From NCBI GenBank assembly GCA_018664745.1, contig JABJNS010000056.1, positions 1-13,797 on the forward strand: a stretch of 13,797 nt of DNA. Reading direction: 5' to 3'. The stretch comes from Flavobacteriales bacterium (lineage in GTDB: Bacteria > Bacteroidota > Bacteroidia > Flavobacteriales > BACL11). This document shows positions 1 to 7,870 of this stretch, one piece after another (position 1 is the stretch's first letter; each line of letters opens with the position of its first letter). Under the pieces are notes generated by a model that was not told the DNA's origin, did no database searches, and worked only from the letters and a program-made list of their open reading frames with translations. The translations under genes were made by a program, and so were the position numbers.

Positions 1-1
1 A

Positions 2-799
2 GAATATGAAGGAAAAGAAATAACAGAAGTTCATTTAGTAGGTGGTGTTCACCCAAAAATGGGACTACATTACTTTATTGAACTTATTGAAAAGATTAAA
101 GAAATCCGTCCAGATATTCATGTAAAAGCATTTACAGCAGTTGAACTTGAATACATGTGTAGAAAAGCAAAAGTAAGCTACAAAGAAGGGTTAAAAATGC
201 TAAAAGATGCAGGACAAGATTCCCTACCAGGAGGTGGAGCAGAAATATTTGCAAAAGATGTAAGAAATGAGATATGTAAGGACAAGTGCTCTGCAGAGCA
301 ATGGCTTGAAATACATGAAACTGCACATAGTTTAGGAATGCCTTCAAATGCTACTATATTATACGGACATATTGAAAATCCTAAAGATATTATAGATCAT
401 ATGAGCAGGTTAAGAAATCTTCAAGATAAAACAAATGGTTTCAATACTTTCATTCCTTTAAAATACCGTAACGGAAATAATCAAATGTCTCACATCAAAG
501 AAGTAAGTGTTATTGAAGATATGAGATTATATTCCTTTGCAAGAATTTTCATGGATAATTTTAATCACTTAAAAGCCTACTGGCCAATGATTGGAAAAAA
601 AACCACACAAAGCTTATTGGCTTTTGGAGTAGATGATATTGACGGAACAATTGATGACACTACAAAAATCTATTCCATGGCAGGTGTTGAGGATCAAAAT
701 CCAACTATGAGTACTAAAGAAATTGTTACTTTAATTAAAGCTGTAGACCGTACCCCTATTGAAAGAGACACTATTTACAATACAATTAAGGAATATTAA
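2..799 (+). CDS. mqnE: Aminofutalosine synthase MqnE, 3' part (5' end outside window)
   Basis: Radical-SAM enzyme of the futalosine route to menaquinone; it joins S-adenosylmethionine to the chorismate-derived enolpyruvyl benzoate to give aminofutalosine in the cytoplasm. The reading frame is open from base 2, so about 265 C-terminal residues are seen and the CX3CX2C iron-sulfur motif lies upstream of the window. Diagnostic blocks are present: VGGVHPKMG near the start, KAFTAVELEYM, DSLPGGGAEIF, ATILYGHIE, FNTFIPLKYRN, HLKAYWPMIGKKT and DGTIDDTTKIYSMAG. The LPGGGAEIF block and the FIPL segment fit MqnE better than the related cyclase MqnC, although the two are paralogues. The frame ends in TAA only 3 bases before the end of the convergent pseudouridine synthase gene, with no hairpin between them. 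Confidence 0.9.
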   Translation, partial: EYEGKEITEVHLVGGVHPKMGLHYFIELIEKIKEIRPDIHVKAFTAVELEYMCRKAKVSYKEGLKMLKDAGQDSLPGGGAEIFAKDVRNEICKDKCSAEQWLEIHETAHSLGMPSNATILYGHIENPKDIIDHMSRLRNLQDKTNGFNTFIPLKYRNGNNQMSHIKEVSVIEDMRLYSFARIFMDNFNHLKAYWPMIGKKTTQSLLAFGVDDIDGTIDDTTKIYSMAGVEDQNPTMSTKEIVTLIKAVDRTPIERDTIYNTIKEY

Positions 800-802
800 A
801 TC

Positions 803-1807
803 TTAAAGCTGTTGATGATTGGCATATTTACGCCACTTCTCAATTAGCTGCTGCATATCTTCTGCTAAATCTGAATCAAAGAATACTTCCTTATTAGTTA
901 TTGGATGTGTAAAGCCTAATGATTTTGCATGTAAAGCTTGACGGTCACAAATTTTAAAACAATTGTGTACAAACTGCTTATATTTTGTAAAAGTAGTTCC
1001 CTTTAATATCCTATCACCTCCATATTCTTCATCATTAAAAAGTGGATGACCTATAGATTTAAAATGAGCTCTAATTTGATGGGTTCTTCCTGTTTCTAAT
1101 TTACATTCAATTAAAGTAGTATATCCAAAACGTTCCAACACCTTATAGTGTGAAACAGCATGCTTTCCATATTCACCATCAGGAAAAACATCCATTATTT
1201 TTCTATTTTTTAAACTTCTACCAATATGCCCAGTTATTGTTCCTTCTTCCTCTTTTACATCTCCCCAAACTAAGGCAATATACTTTCTATTCAAATCCCT
1301 ATCTTCAAACTTTTTAGCCAAAGTAGTCATGCTATTTTCATTTTTAGCAATCACTAAAATTCCAGAAGTATTCTTATCAATTCTATGCACTAATCCTGGT
1401 CTTTCCTCTTGTCCCATATTAGGCAGATTTTGAAAATGAAATGCTAAGGCATTTACTAAAGTTCCATCATAATTTCCAAAACCAGGATGAACAACCATAC
1501 CAGCTTCCTTGTTAACAATTAATAAATCATCATCCTCATATGTAATTTCAATCGGGATATCCTGTGGTAATAACTCATTTTTTTCCTGAGGATAATCATA
1601 CACAACTGTAACTACATCATCACCTTTTACTTTATAATTGGATTTTACAACTACATTATTTACTTTAACATTACCTGCTTTTACAGCTTGTTGAATTTTT
1701 GACCTAGTTGCAAACTCAACAAAATTTTGTAAATACTTATCCACTCTTAGAGGATTTTGTCCCTTATCTGCAATGAATTTATAGTGCTCAAACTTTTTCT
1801 CCTCCAT
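803..1807 (-). CDS. rluD: RluA/RluD-family 23S rRNA pseudouridine synthase
   Basis: Probably converts uridines of the large-subunit rRNA to pseudouridine, with RluD-like sites the likeliest target. The 334-residue product has an N-terminal S4 RNA-binding domain (about residues 19-66) and a catalytic domain. The catalytic motif HRIDKNTSG has its aspartate at residue 144, and the substrate-binding GRTHQIRAH block is at 240-248. Full length for the family. An in-frame TTG at 1816 would add three residues and overlap the upstream gene by 8 bases. I prefer the ATG at 1807, which leaves one base after the upstream TAG stop and suggests translational coupling. It is the last gene of the PASTA / T9SS protein / rluD operon. 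Exact target positions (RluD versus RluA or RluC type) cannot be settled from sequence alone. Confidence 0.9.
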   Translation of the reverse strand: MEEKKFEHYKFIADKGQNPLRVDKYLQNFVEFATRSKIQQAVKAGNVKVNNVVVKSNYKVKGDDVVTVVYDYPQEKNELLPQDIPIEITYEDDDLLIVNKEAGMVVHPGFGNYDGTLVNALAFHFQNLPNMGQEERPGLVHRIDKNTSGILVIAKNENSMTTLAKKFEDRDLNRKYIALVWGDVKEEEGTITGHIGRSLKNRKIMDVFPDGEYGKHAVSHYKVLERFGYTTLIECKLETGRTHQIRAHFKSIGHPLFNDEEYGGDRILKGTTFTKYKQFVHNCFKICDRQALHAKSLGFTHPITNKEVFFDSDLAEDMQQLIEKWRKYANHQQL

Positions 1808-1808
1808 T

Positions 1809-3602
1809 CTACTCAATTATAAATTTTTGAAAACTTCTATCTTTATCATTCTTAATTTCAATAACATACATCCCTATGGGTAATTCTGCAATATTTATTT
1901 TACAATTATTTTTACTTTCAAATAATTGTTTTACTAACATTCCTTGTAAATTATAAATTGAAATTAAATTATCTGTTGTACTTGAAATAATATTAACTAT
2001 TTGATTTACAGGGTTTGGGTATACTATAAATGAATTTTCTATTTCATTAATTGCTGACAAAATCACTTCTTCCAAACTTACAATTGGTCTTATCATCCAA
2101 GCACCAGGATAAGCAGAATTGTTCCAACCCGACCCAACATTATAGAACATATAATCATTAGCTAACTTATTTTTATCTAAACCAATATTTAACAAATCAC
2201 TTGTAGTTTGTTCCCAACCAACATAAAAAATACCAATCATTTGAAATAAAGAATCTAAATAATAATAATGAAAATTACCTAATTCAGTATGCTCAGGATA
2301 TACCAGTTGCTGATGAATAATATTTCCTGGCTGACCTCCATTATTGTCCCAAACTGTAAGATGAAATGAAATGTGACTTACAGAATCTAACATTTGCGGA
2401 AAATACATTTGAATAGCTCTAAGTGTGTCCGGACGATTGAGTTTAAATTGATATGCAATTTTTGCTCCACTTGTATTAATACCATAGGCTGATTCAGCAA
2501 CTCCATCATCATAAGCAAAACTTGAGTTAAAATCTTGAACATAAAGCAAGGTATCATTCAATTTATTATCATCTAAACCAGTACCTAGAATATGTTGTAT
2601 CATAAATGAAACGCTATCAGGAAATAATGAAGTGAACACTGAACTATTCACAATAATAGGAGGATTAGTAAATTCAAAATTTCCAATAGAATCATAATCA
2701 AAAACACTAACATTTCTACTTGGTCCTGCAGTAGGATAATGAGCAATTTGGATATCATTTTCAAAAATATTATATTGATAATCTATATTGATACTTGCTC
2801 TATTATTTCTTAAGAATATAGCAGCAGTATCATTCATCTCAATTGCTTCATTATTCTTAAAATGAGTCCAAGGCATTTGCTCGTACCTTTTTAAAAAAGA
2901 AGGAGCAGAATAAACAAAAGAAACATCATTTAATTTTATTGTGTCATTAGGATTTAAAAACTCATCCAGCTTAACATAATCAATGTGCCAATGGTCAAAA
3001 TTCCCTGAAAGTGTCGCATAATTCCTAAACCTAAATTGAAATGCATTGTGCAAAAATATTGGTTCATAAATCAAAGTAATTACTTTTTCAAATTCCTGCA
3101 TAGTTTGCCCATTAGAGCTCCAAACTTGCTCCCATCCTAAAGTATCGTTCTTGAATTCTAAAACTAATTTATCTTGCATTTGTGGAGCATCCCCTATACC
3201 TTTTCCCTGAAAATAAAACATTAAGTAAGCGGTATCAACAGCTGACAAATCAATTTCCTGAGACAATAAAGTATCAGAAGGTTCAGATGGATTAGCTTGA
3301 GAATAATCTCTTGCAAAACCATGTTCATCTAAACCGTCAAATGTAGCAACCCCAACCGTTACAGGATTAATAGGGTAAGTTCGATTAACAAAAATACTGC
3401 TCTGTTCCCATAATTCAACATCAACAATAGATGAATTATAAGAGAAATCATCAAAGAAAGGCAGAGTAATTGCAGACTTATTTTTTCTAACTAGTAATTT
3501 TTTAGTTTTTAAAATAGGATTACTCACTAAATGTGAAATTACCTCTTGCCCATTTAAGAGTGAAGCATAACATAAAATAATGATAAGCAGAATATTCTTC
3601 AT
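1809..3602 (-). CDS. Secreted T9SS type A sorting domain protein
   Basis: A 597-residue exported protein of unknown specific function. It begins with a signal peptide (hydrophobic core residues 3-16, likely cleavage after NG, before Gln19). Residues about 48-215 look like a jelly-roll/MAM-like domain: FDDFS near the start, then GWEQVW, and FRFRNYATLSGNFDHWHIDYV at its end, a pattern common in secreted Bacteroidota proteins. The middle (about 220-515) is beta-rich with no recognisable catalytic motif. The last 75 residues are a T9SS sorting domain: VYPNPV at 527-532, IYNLQG, then ELPIGMYVIEI, ending in KFIIE. This directs the protein through the type IX secretion pore to the cell surface or outside. 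Its ATG shares one base with the stop of the PASTA gene (TAATG) and its TAG stop lies one base before rluD. It may be an adhesin-like or cell-surface protein; that is a guess. Confidence 0.85.
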   Translation of the reverse strand: MKNILLIIILCYASLLNGQEVISHLVSNPILKTKKLLVRKNKSAITLPFFDDFSYNSSIVDVELWEQSSIFVNRTYPINPVTVGVATFDGLDEHGFARDYSQANPSEPSDTLLSQEIDLSAVDTAYLMFYFQGKGIGDAPQMQDKLVLEFKNDTLGWEQVWSSNGQTMQEFEKVITLIYEPIFLHNAFQFRFRNYATLSGNFDHWHIDYVKLDEFLNPNDTIKLNDVSFVYSAPSFLKRYEQMPWTHFKNNEAIEMNDTAAIFLRNNRASINIDYQYNIFENDIQIAHYPTAGPSRNVSVFDYDSIGNFEFTNPPIIVNSSVFTSLFPDSVSFMIQHILGTGLDDNKLNDTLLYVQDFNSSFAYDDGVAESAYGINTSGAKIAYQFKLNRPDTLRAIQMYFPQMLDSVSHISFHLTVWDNNGGQPGNIIHQQLVYPEHTELGNFHYYYLDSLFQMIGIFYVGWEQTTSDLLNIGLDKNKLANDYMFYNVGSGWNNSAYPGAWMIRPIVSLEEVILSAINEIENSFIVYPNPVNQIVNIISSTTDNLISIYNLQGMLVKQLFESKNNCKINIAELPIGMYVIEIKNDKDRSFQKFIIE

Positions 3603-4372
3603 TATAGAGTATTGGTTTTTACTTTTTCAAAAAACAAATCCATTGCAGAACCAATATTCAAAGTATTATCATCATTCCCAATTGGAAACTGCTTATAAAT
3701 AACTGCTGATGCAGAATCTTGCACATTAGATTTAAAAATTTCAGCACCAATATTCAAAGAAGTTGACTTTAGTATAATATTCGCTTCCACTCTAGTTAAA
3801 CCAATTAAATTTGGGACAATTACACTTTGTTTACTTAGGCCTTTTCCTACAACTAAATCAACAATTGTACCAATATACAACTCTTGTCCTATATCAATTT
3901 TTATGCCATTAATTTTATAGCTCAACACCTTATTGGTTGCAATATCAGCCAGATATTCAAGGTTCCCTATTTCCAATCCATTTTTCTCTAATTTCCGTAT
4001 AGCTTGACGCAATGACAAATCATAAATATCAGGAAAAGCGACCTTTCTTGATTGCAAAGAATTAATGGTTAAATATATTTTTCTATTGCGCTTTACATCT
4101 GATAAAGGCTCAGGATCTTGATTAACTACAATTCCTTTCTCTCTACTCCTATCAAAAATAGAGTCAATAATTACCACTCTAATATCATTAGCTGCAGCTA
4201 CAGAATCCAATTGGGTAATTTGCAAATTATTAAAATCAGGAACAGAAATATACTTGTTATGTAGCGTGTAATAATCCAAATACTTTAACCAGCCAACAAA
4301 CAACAACACCAAAGTAATTAGTGCAAGAAGAGCATGTTTATAAAATTTTTTATCTTTAAGAGCAGATAGCAT
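3602..4372 (-). CDS. PASTA-domain membrane protein
   Basis: A 256-residue protein with a short basic cytoplasmic N-terminus, one membrane helix (about residues 13-34), then three periplasmic PASTA repeats at about 43-105, 111-178 and 184-251. Each repeat starts with the typical VPD, FPD or VPN plus L/I motif and ends in a hydrophobic strand. PASTA repeats are known to bind peptidoglycan or muropeptides, but no serine/threonine kinase or penicillin-binding domain is attached, so this is a stand-alone PASTA anchor. The frame extends upstream to a TTG at 4447, but the ATG at 4372 gives a normal inner-membrane N-terminus and leaves room for a promoter, so I chose it. First gene of the operon with the T9SS protein and rluD, and divergent from ddl, which fits a cell-wall role. 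The exact function is unknown. Confidence 0.85.
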   Translation of the reverse strand: MLSALKDKKFYKHALLALITLVLLFVGWLKYLDYYTLHNKYISVPDFNNLQITQLDSVAAANDIRVVIIDSIFDRSREKGIVVNQDPEPLSDVKRNRKIYLTINSLQSRKVAFPDIYDLSLRQAIRKLEKNGLEIGNLEYLADIATNKVLSYKINGIKIDIGQELYIGTIVDLVVGKGLSKQSVIVPNLIGLTRVEANIILKSTSLNIGAEIFKSNVQDSASAVIYKQFPIGNDDNTLNIGSAMDLFFEKVKTNTL

Positions 4373-4406
4373 TTGAATCTTGTTTTTCTTGTTGAATAAC
4401 GATTTA

Positions 4407-4414
4407 CAAATATA
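4407..4414 (-). promoter_or_regulatory. Bacteroidota -7 promoter box (TATATTTG) for the PASTA-T9SS-rluD operon
   Basis: A perfect match to the Bacteroidota sigma-factor box TAnnTTTG, about 35 bases upstream of the PASTA start codon. The only TTTG upstream is 13 bases away (4428-4431), too close for the usual spacing of about 19-21, so the -33 element is weak or absent. Confidence 0.45.
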
Positions 4415-4482
4415 AAAATTATGAATGCAAAGGAGTTTGATAAACAATAAATATTTTGTTAGTTTGTTTTAGAATATATAAG

Positions 4483-5448
4483 ATGAAAAACATTGCAATT
4501 TTAACGGGTGGCGATTCAGCTGAATATGATATTTCTATCCTAAGTGCCAATACCGTATTACAACATTTAAACCCTGAATTATTTAAGGGCTATATTATTC
4601 ATCTAAAAGATGATAAATTTACTGCCCTTATTAATGATGAAAAAATTAATCTTGATAAAAATAATTTCACTTTTAAACTAGAAAATAAGACCATTTCATT
4701 TGATGCTGTTTTCATGGCATTGCACGGACCTCCTGCTGAAAATGGAGAAATCCAACCTTATTTTGACAAACTAAATATCCCTTATACCTCTTGTAATGCA
4801 AAGGTATCAGCTCTAACTTTTGATAAATACAAATGCAATACAAAATTAAAGCAATTAGGATTCAATTGTGCACAATCTTATATGTATGCAAAGGGAAATG
4901 AAATTGATATAGACACTATAGTCGATACAGTTGGACTACCTTGTTTTGTAAAACCAAATGGTGCTGGTTCTAGTCATGGAATTTCAAAAGTAAAACAAGA
5001 AAGTAAATTAAATTCAGCAATTAATTATGCATTAAAACATGATAAAAAAGTGCTCATTGAACAATTTATTGACGGAACAGAAGTAAGTTCTGGAGTCTTT
5101 TTTAATGGAGAATTAATTCAAGCTTTACCTATTACTGAGATTGTAAGTGAAAATGAATTCTTTGATTATCAAGCAAAATATGAAGGAAAATCTGAAGAAA
5201 TCACTCCTGCAAGAATCAGCAAACAACTAACTACTGAAGTTCAAAAAACAACTATTAATATATACAAAGAGATGAATTTAACTGGCATTTGCCGTGTTGA
5301 TTACATCATTATGAATGAAAAAGCATATGTTATTGAAATCAATACTATTCCAGGTTTATCAGAAGAAAGTTTAATACCTCAACAACTAAAAGCTGCCAAG
5401 TTAAAACTTTCAGCAATTTTTGAAACTTGCCTGTTATACACTAAATAA
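4483..5448 (+). CDS. ddl: D-alanine--D-alanine ligase
   Basis: ATP-dependent cytoplasmic ligase making the D-Ala-D-Ala dipeptide that ends the peptidoglycan stem peptide. The 321-residue product is of normal length and has the ATP-grasp signatures in order: SAEYDISI (12-19), HGPPAENGEIQ (81-91), VKPNGAGSSHGISKV (156-170), a GICRVDYI block at 268-275, and EINTIPGLSEESLIPQ (285-300). In the omega-loop region (FDYQAKY) the Lys-Tyr pair that E. coli DdlB uses for D-Ala is kept (Lys232, Tyr233). The Tyr-to-Phe change seen in D-Ala-D-Lac ligases is absent, so D-Ala-D-Ala specificity is expected. A TTG at 4456 would add nine residues; the ATG at 4483, followed directly by KNIAIL, is the normal family start. 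It heads a two-gene unit with the SPOR protein and is divergent from the PASTA gene. Confidence 0.95.
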   Translation: MKNIAILTGGDSAEYDISILSANTVLQHLNPELFKGYIIHLKDDKFTALINDEKINLDKNNFTFKLENKTISFDAVFMALHGPPAENGEIQPYFDKLNIPYTSCNAKVSALTFDKYKCNTKLKQLGFNCAQSYMYAKGNEIDIDTIVDTVGLPCFVKPNGAGSSHGISKVKQESKLNSAINYALKHDKKVLIEQFIDGTEVSSGVFFNGELIQALPITEIVSENEFFDYQAKYEGKSEEITPARISKQLTTEVQKTTINIYKEMNLTGICRVDYIIMNEKAYVIEINTIPGLSEESLIPQQLKAAKLKLSAIFETCLLYTK

Positions 5449-5484
5449 TAAGTAATATATTAGCATCCTAATTTAGACTATACA

Positions 5485-6042
5485 ATGAGCAACAGAACAA
5501 ATGATGAAAAGCTAAGGATTCTTCAGGAAAGATTATCCCAAATAAAGAAAAAGCACGAGACACCTGTTCCTTCAAGATTTCAAAGAGAGGAAGTAATTGA
5601 AATTACTACTCCTGAAAAAAAGGAGCCAATTAATGAAAGAGAACCTTTAAATTTATCATGGGTTAAAAAAGTAGTAATTGTTGGGTCAGTTGCTTTTGGA
5701 ATATATTATGGCTATACTAATATTGATTTCAACTCTCTAGTACCTGATCTTTCTTCAGAAGAAGTTGTTGAAGAACAAACTCCATTTGAATTAGAATACA
5801 AGTTAAACCTTACAGGAAATCAATTGGCAATAATTGGCTCTTTTGAAGATGAAGGTTCTGCTAGGGCTATGGTAAATGATTTAGTAGTAAAAGGATTTAA
5901 ATGTGATTATTTCTTTTTACCAAAACAATCAAATAGTACAGATGAAATTTATAATGTATTTATAGGTCCTTATGAAAATGAAGAAGAAACCAATCAATGG
6001 ACTAAAAACTTAGAAACAGAATTTACGATTATAAATCTTTAA
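5485..6042 (+). CDS. SPOR-domain inner-membrane protein
   Basis: A 185-residue protein with three parts. The N-terminal 55 residues are charged and probably helical or coiled coil in the cytoplasm. A single membrane helix lies at about residues 59-78. A periplasmic acidic linker leads to a C-terminal SPOR domain (about 112-185), recognisable from the strand LAIIGSFEDEGSARAMVNDL, the following KGF turn, and the YNVFIGPYENEEE strand and helix. SPOR domains are known to bind denuded glycan strands at division septa, so a role in division or wall remodelling is likely. It starts 36 bases after ddl on the same strand and is followed by a hairpin terminator, so the two are probably cotranscribed. 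SPOR sequences are divergent, hence some doubt about the domain borders. Confidence 0.8.
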   Translation: MSNRTNDEKLRILQERLSQIKKKHETPVPSRFQREEVIEITTPEKKEPINEREPLNLSWVKKVVIVGSVAFGIYYGYTNIDFNSLVPDLSSEEVVEEQTPFELEYKLNLTGNQLAIIGSFEDEGSARAMVNDLVVKGFKCDYFFLPKQSNSTDEIYNVFIGPYENEEETNQWTKNLETEFTIINL

Positions 6043-6063
6043 TCTAAAAGATATAGAAGAAAG

Positions 6064-6090
6064 AAAACCCACTCATTGAGTGGGTTTTTT
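6064..6090. terminator. Rho-independent terminator between convergent SPOR gene and rny
   Basis: An inverted repeat CCCACTC-ATT-GAGTGGG (6068-6084), extended by four A-T pairs to an 11-bp stem, is followed by six T on the + strand. Read on the - strand the same hairpin is followed by TTTTCTTTC. It lies 21 bases after the SPOR stop and 20 bases beyond the rny stop, so it probably terminates both transcripts, more strongly the + strand one. Confidence 0.9.
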
Positions 6091-6110
6091 ATTGTCAAAA
6101 TTATTGAGCT

Positions 6111-7646
6111 TTACTTTGCGTAACTTATCGCTCTTGTTTCTCTAATCACAGTAACTTTTACTTGCCCAGGATAAGTCATTTCATTCTGAATTTTATCAGA
6201 TATTTGGAAAGCTAATTCTGAAGCTTTTTCATCAGTAACTTTTTCGCTTTCTACCACAACCCTTAACTCTCTACCTGCTTGTATTGCGTAGGATTTAAGT
6301 ACTCCTGGATAACCTAAAGCAGTTTCCTCTAACTCTTTTATTCGCTTAATATATTGGTCAGTCATGGCCCTTCTTGCTCCTGGCCTTGCCCCTGAAACTC
6401 CATCACAAACTTGAATAAGTGGTGCAATTAATGAAGTCATCTCTACCTCATCATGATGAGCACCAATTGCATTACATACTTCTGGTTTTTCTCCATATTT
6501 CTCAGCTAACTTCATACCAATAATAGCATGTGGTGTTTCTGCATCATCAGGAGATACTTTTCCAATATCATGCAGTAAACCTGCTCTTTTAGCATACTTA
6601 GTATTCAAGCCTAATTCAGCAGCCATAGTCGCACACATATTTGCTGTTTCACGCGAATGTTGTAAAAGATTTTGTCCATAAGATGAACGGTAACGCATTC
6701 TACCTACCATCTTAATCAATTCAGGATGTAAACCATGAATTCCTAAATCAATAGTAGTTTTTTTACCAATTTGAATAATCTCATCTTCAATCTCCTTCTC
6801 TGTTTTCTTCACTACCTCCTCAATTCTTGCAGGGTGAATTCTACCATCAGTCACCAATTTATGCAAGGATAAACGAGCCACTTCTCTCCTAACTGAATCA
6901 AAACAAGAAAGTATAATTGCTCCAGGAGTATCATCAACAACAATATCCACCCCAGTTGCAGCTTCAATAGCTCTAATATTACGACCTTCCCTACCGATAA
7001 TTCTTCCTTTTACAGCATCACTATCAATATTAAAAACTGAAACAGCATTTTCTACTGCTTCCTCAGTTGCAATCCTTTGTATCGTTTGTATTACAATTTT
7101 TTTAGCCTCTTGCTTTGCAGTAAGTTTTGCCTCCTCAATTGTATTATTTATGATTGTTAAGGCTTCAGTTTTTGCTTCATCCTTTAAGGTATCCACCAGT
7201 TGAGCTTTGGCCTCATCAGCTGAAAGATTAGAAATTTCTTCTAATTGTTCTACTTGCTTTTTGTGCGATTTATCTAGGTCAGCTTGTTTTTTATCTAATA
7301 CCGATCTTTTCTGATCAATCTCTGTCTTTAAAGTTTTAAAAGAAGCATCTTTTCTATTTACCTCAGCTAATTTCTGGTTAAGCGTATTTTCTTTCTGCTT
7401 TACCCTTTGGTGCGCATTATTGATATCATTATTTTTCTTATTAATAACCTTTTCATGTTCTGACTTTAACTCAATAAACTTTTCCTTTGCTTGTAAAATC
7501 TTTTCTTTTTTAATTTGCTCAGCCTCCTTATTTGCTTCTGAAATAATGGCATTTGCCTTTCCTTTATTTTTTCCGTTTAACACTAAAAAAGCAATACCTC
7601 CTCCTGCTATTAAAGCGACTAAACCTACTATAATTGTCTCTATCAT
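6111..7646 (-). CDS. rny: Ribonuclease Y
   Basis: Membrane-anchored endoribonuclease that starts mRNA decay in bacteria with the RNase Y type of degradosome. The 511-residue product has every expected part: an N-terminal membrane helix (about residues 4-23), a long charged coiled coil (about 30-190), a KH RNA-binding domain with the GRIIGREGRN loop at 214-223, and an HD metal-dependent hydrolase domain with His330 and the His359-Asp360 pair (LLHDIGK). The following GAHHDE and GARPGARR blocks are also typical. Family-normal length; the ATG start is directly followed by the membrane helix. It lies 23 bases downstream of the putative 6S RNA in the same direction, and I see no clear TAnnTTTG box close upstream, so it may be cotranscribed with the zapA operon. 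Confidence 0.97.
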   Translation of the reverse strand: MIETIIVGLVALIAGGGIAFLVLNGKNKGKANAIISEANKEAEQIKKEKILQAKEKFIELKSEHEKVINKKNNDINNAHQRVKQKENTLNQKLAEVNRKDASFKTLKTEIDQKRSVLDKKQADLDKSHKKQVEQLEEISNLSADEAKAQLVDTLKDEAKTEALTIINNTIEEAKLTAKQEAKKIVIQTIQRIATEEAVENAVSVFNIDSDAVKGRIIGREGRNIRAIEAATGVDIVVDDTPGAIILSCFDSVRREVARLSLHKLVTDGRIHPARIEEVVKKTEKEIEDEIIQIGKKTTIDLGIHGLHPELIKMVGRMRYRSSYGQNLLQHSRETANMCATMAAELGLNTKYAKRAGLLHDIGKVSPDDAETPHAIIGMKLAEKYGEKPEVCNAIGAHHDEVEMTSLIAPLIQVCDGVSGARPGARRAMTDQYIKRIKELEETALGYPGVLKSYAIQAGRELRVVVESEKVTDEKASELAFQISDKIQNEMTYPGQVKVTVIRETRAISYAK

Positions 7647-7669
7647 TTTAATTGTTGTTTTAATTTAAA

Positions 7670-7845
7670 AATCCCGTATTAAAAACTGAAAAACTCCATT
7701 ATAACATGGATAGGGTTGCTAACATATTGCAAACTTCCACTGTCTCAAATTGAGAACCCTTACGGGTTGAGGCCTGTTTTTAACACATTAAGTCAATCCC
7801 CAATACTTTAAGTGTTGAGTTTAACAATAACATTAATACGGGATT
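7670..7845 (-). ncRNA. ssrS: Putative 6S RNA (flavobacterial type)
   Basis: This 224-base gap between zapA and rny folds as one long rod on the - strand. A perfect 13-bp closing stem pairs 7833-7845 with 7670-7682 (AATCCCGTATTAA with TTAATACGGGATT). Inside are an apical hairpin AACCC-GTAA-GGGTT (7755-7768) with a GNRA-type loop, a small 3'-side hairpin TCCAT...ATGGA (7695-7710), and a possible 5'-side AACAC/GTGTT pairing. A closed rod of about 176 nt with an open centre is the shape of 6S RNA, which mimics an open promoter and binds RNA polymerase. The position just downstream of zapA matches ssrS in E. coli and, as I recall, flavobacterial 6S RNAs. I see no TAnnTTTG box just before 7845, so it may be processed from a zapA transcript. 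Alternative: a structured leader of rny. Ends are approximate. Confidence 0.65.
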
Positions 7846-7870
7846 AAATTGTTTTATTTAAAAGAACTTT

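Noticed and set aside
132..347. Open frame on the - strand inside mqnE
   Set aside because: It lies wholly within a well-conserved gene on the other strand, and its leucine-rich product is the usual antisense reading of an A-rich coding strand.
4441..4482. ddl promoter with TTTG (4436-4439) and TAGTTTG (4460-4466)
   Set aside because: The -7 box lacks one base of TAnnTTTG, so although the 20-base spacing is right I did not list it as a feature.
7420..7668. Open frame on the + strand with hydrophobic product opposite the 5' end of rny
   Set aside because: Antisense of the lysine-rich coiled coil and membrane helix of RNase Y; the phenylalanine- and serine-rich product is a translation artefact.
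7647..7870. Riboswitch or autoregulatory leader of rny
   Set aside because: The rod-like fold with a far-reaching closing stem and the zapA-adjacent position fit 6S RNA better, and no known riboswitch core was recognised. It remains the main alternative.
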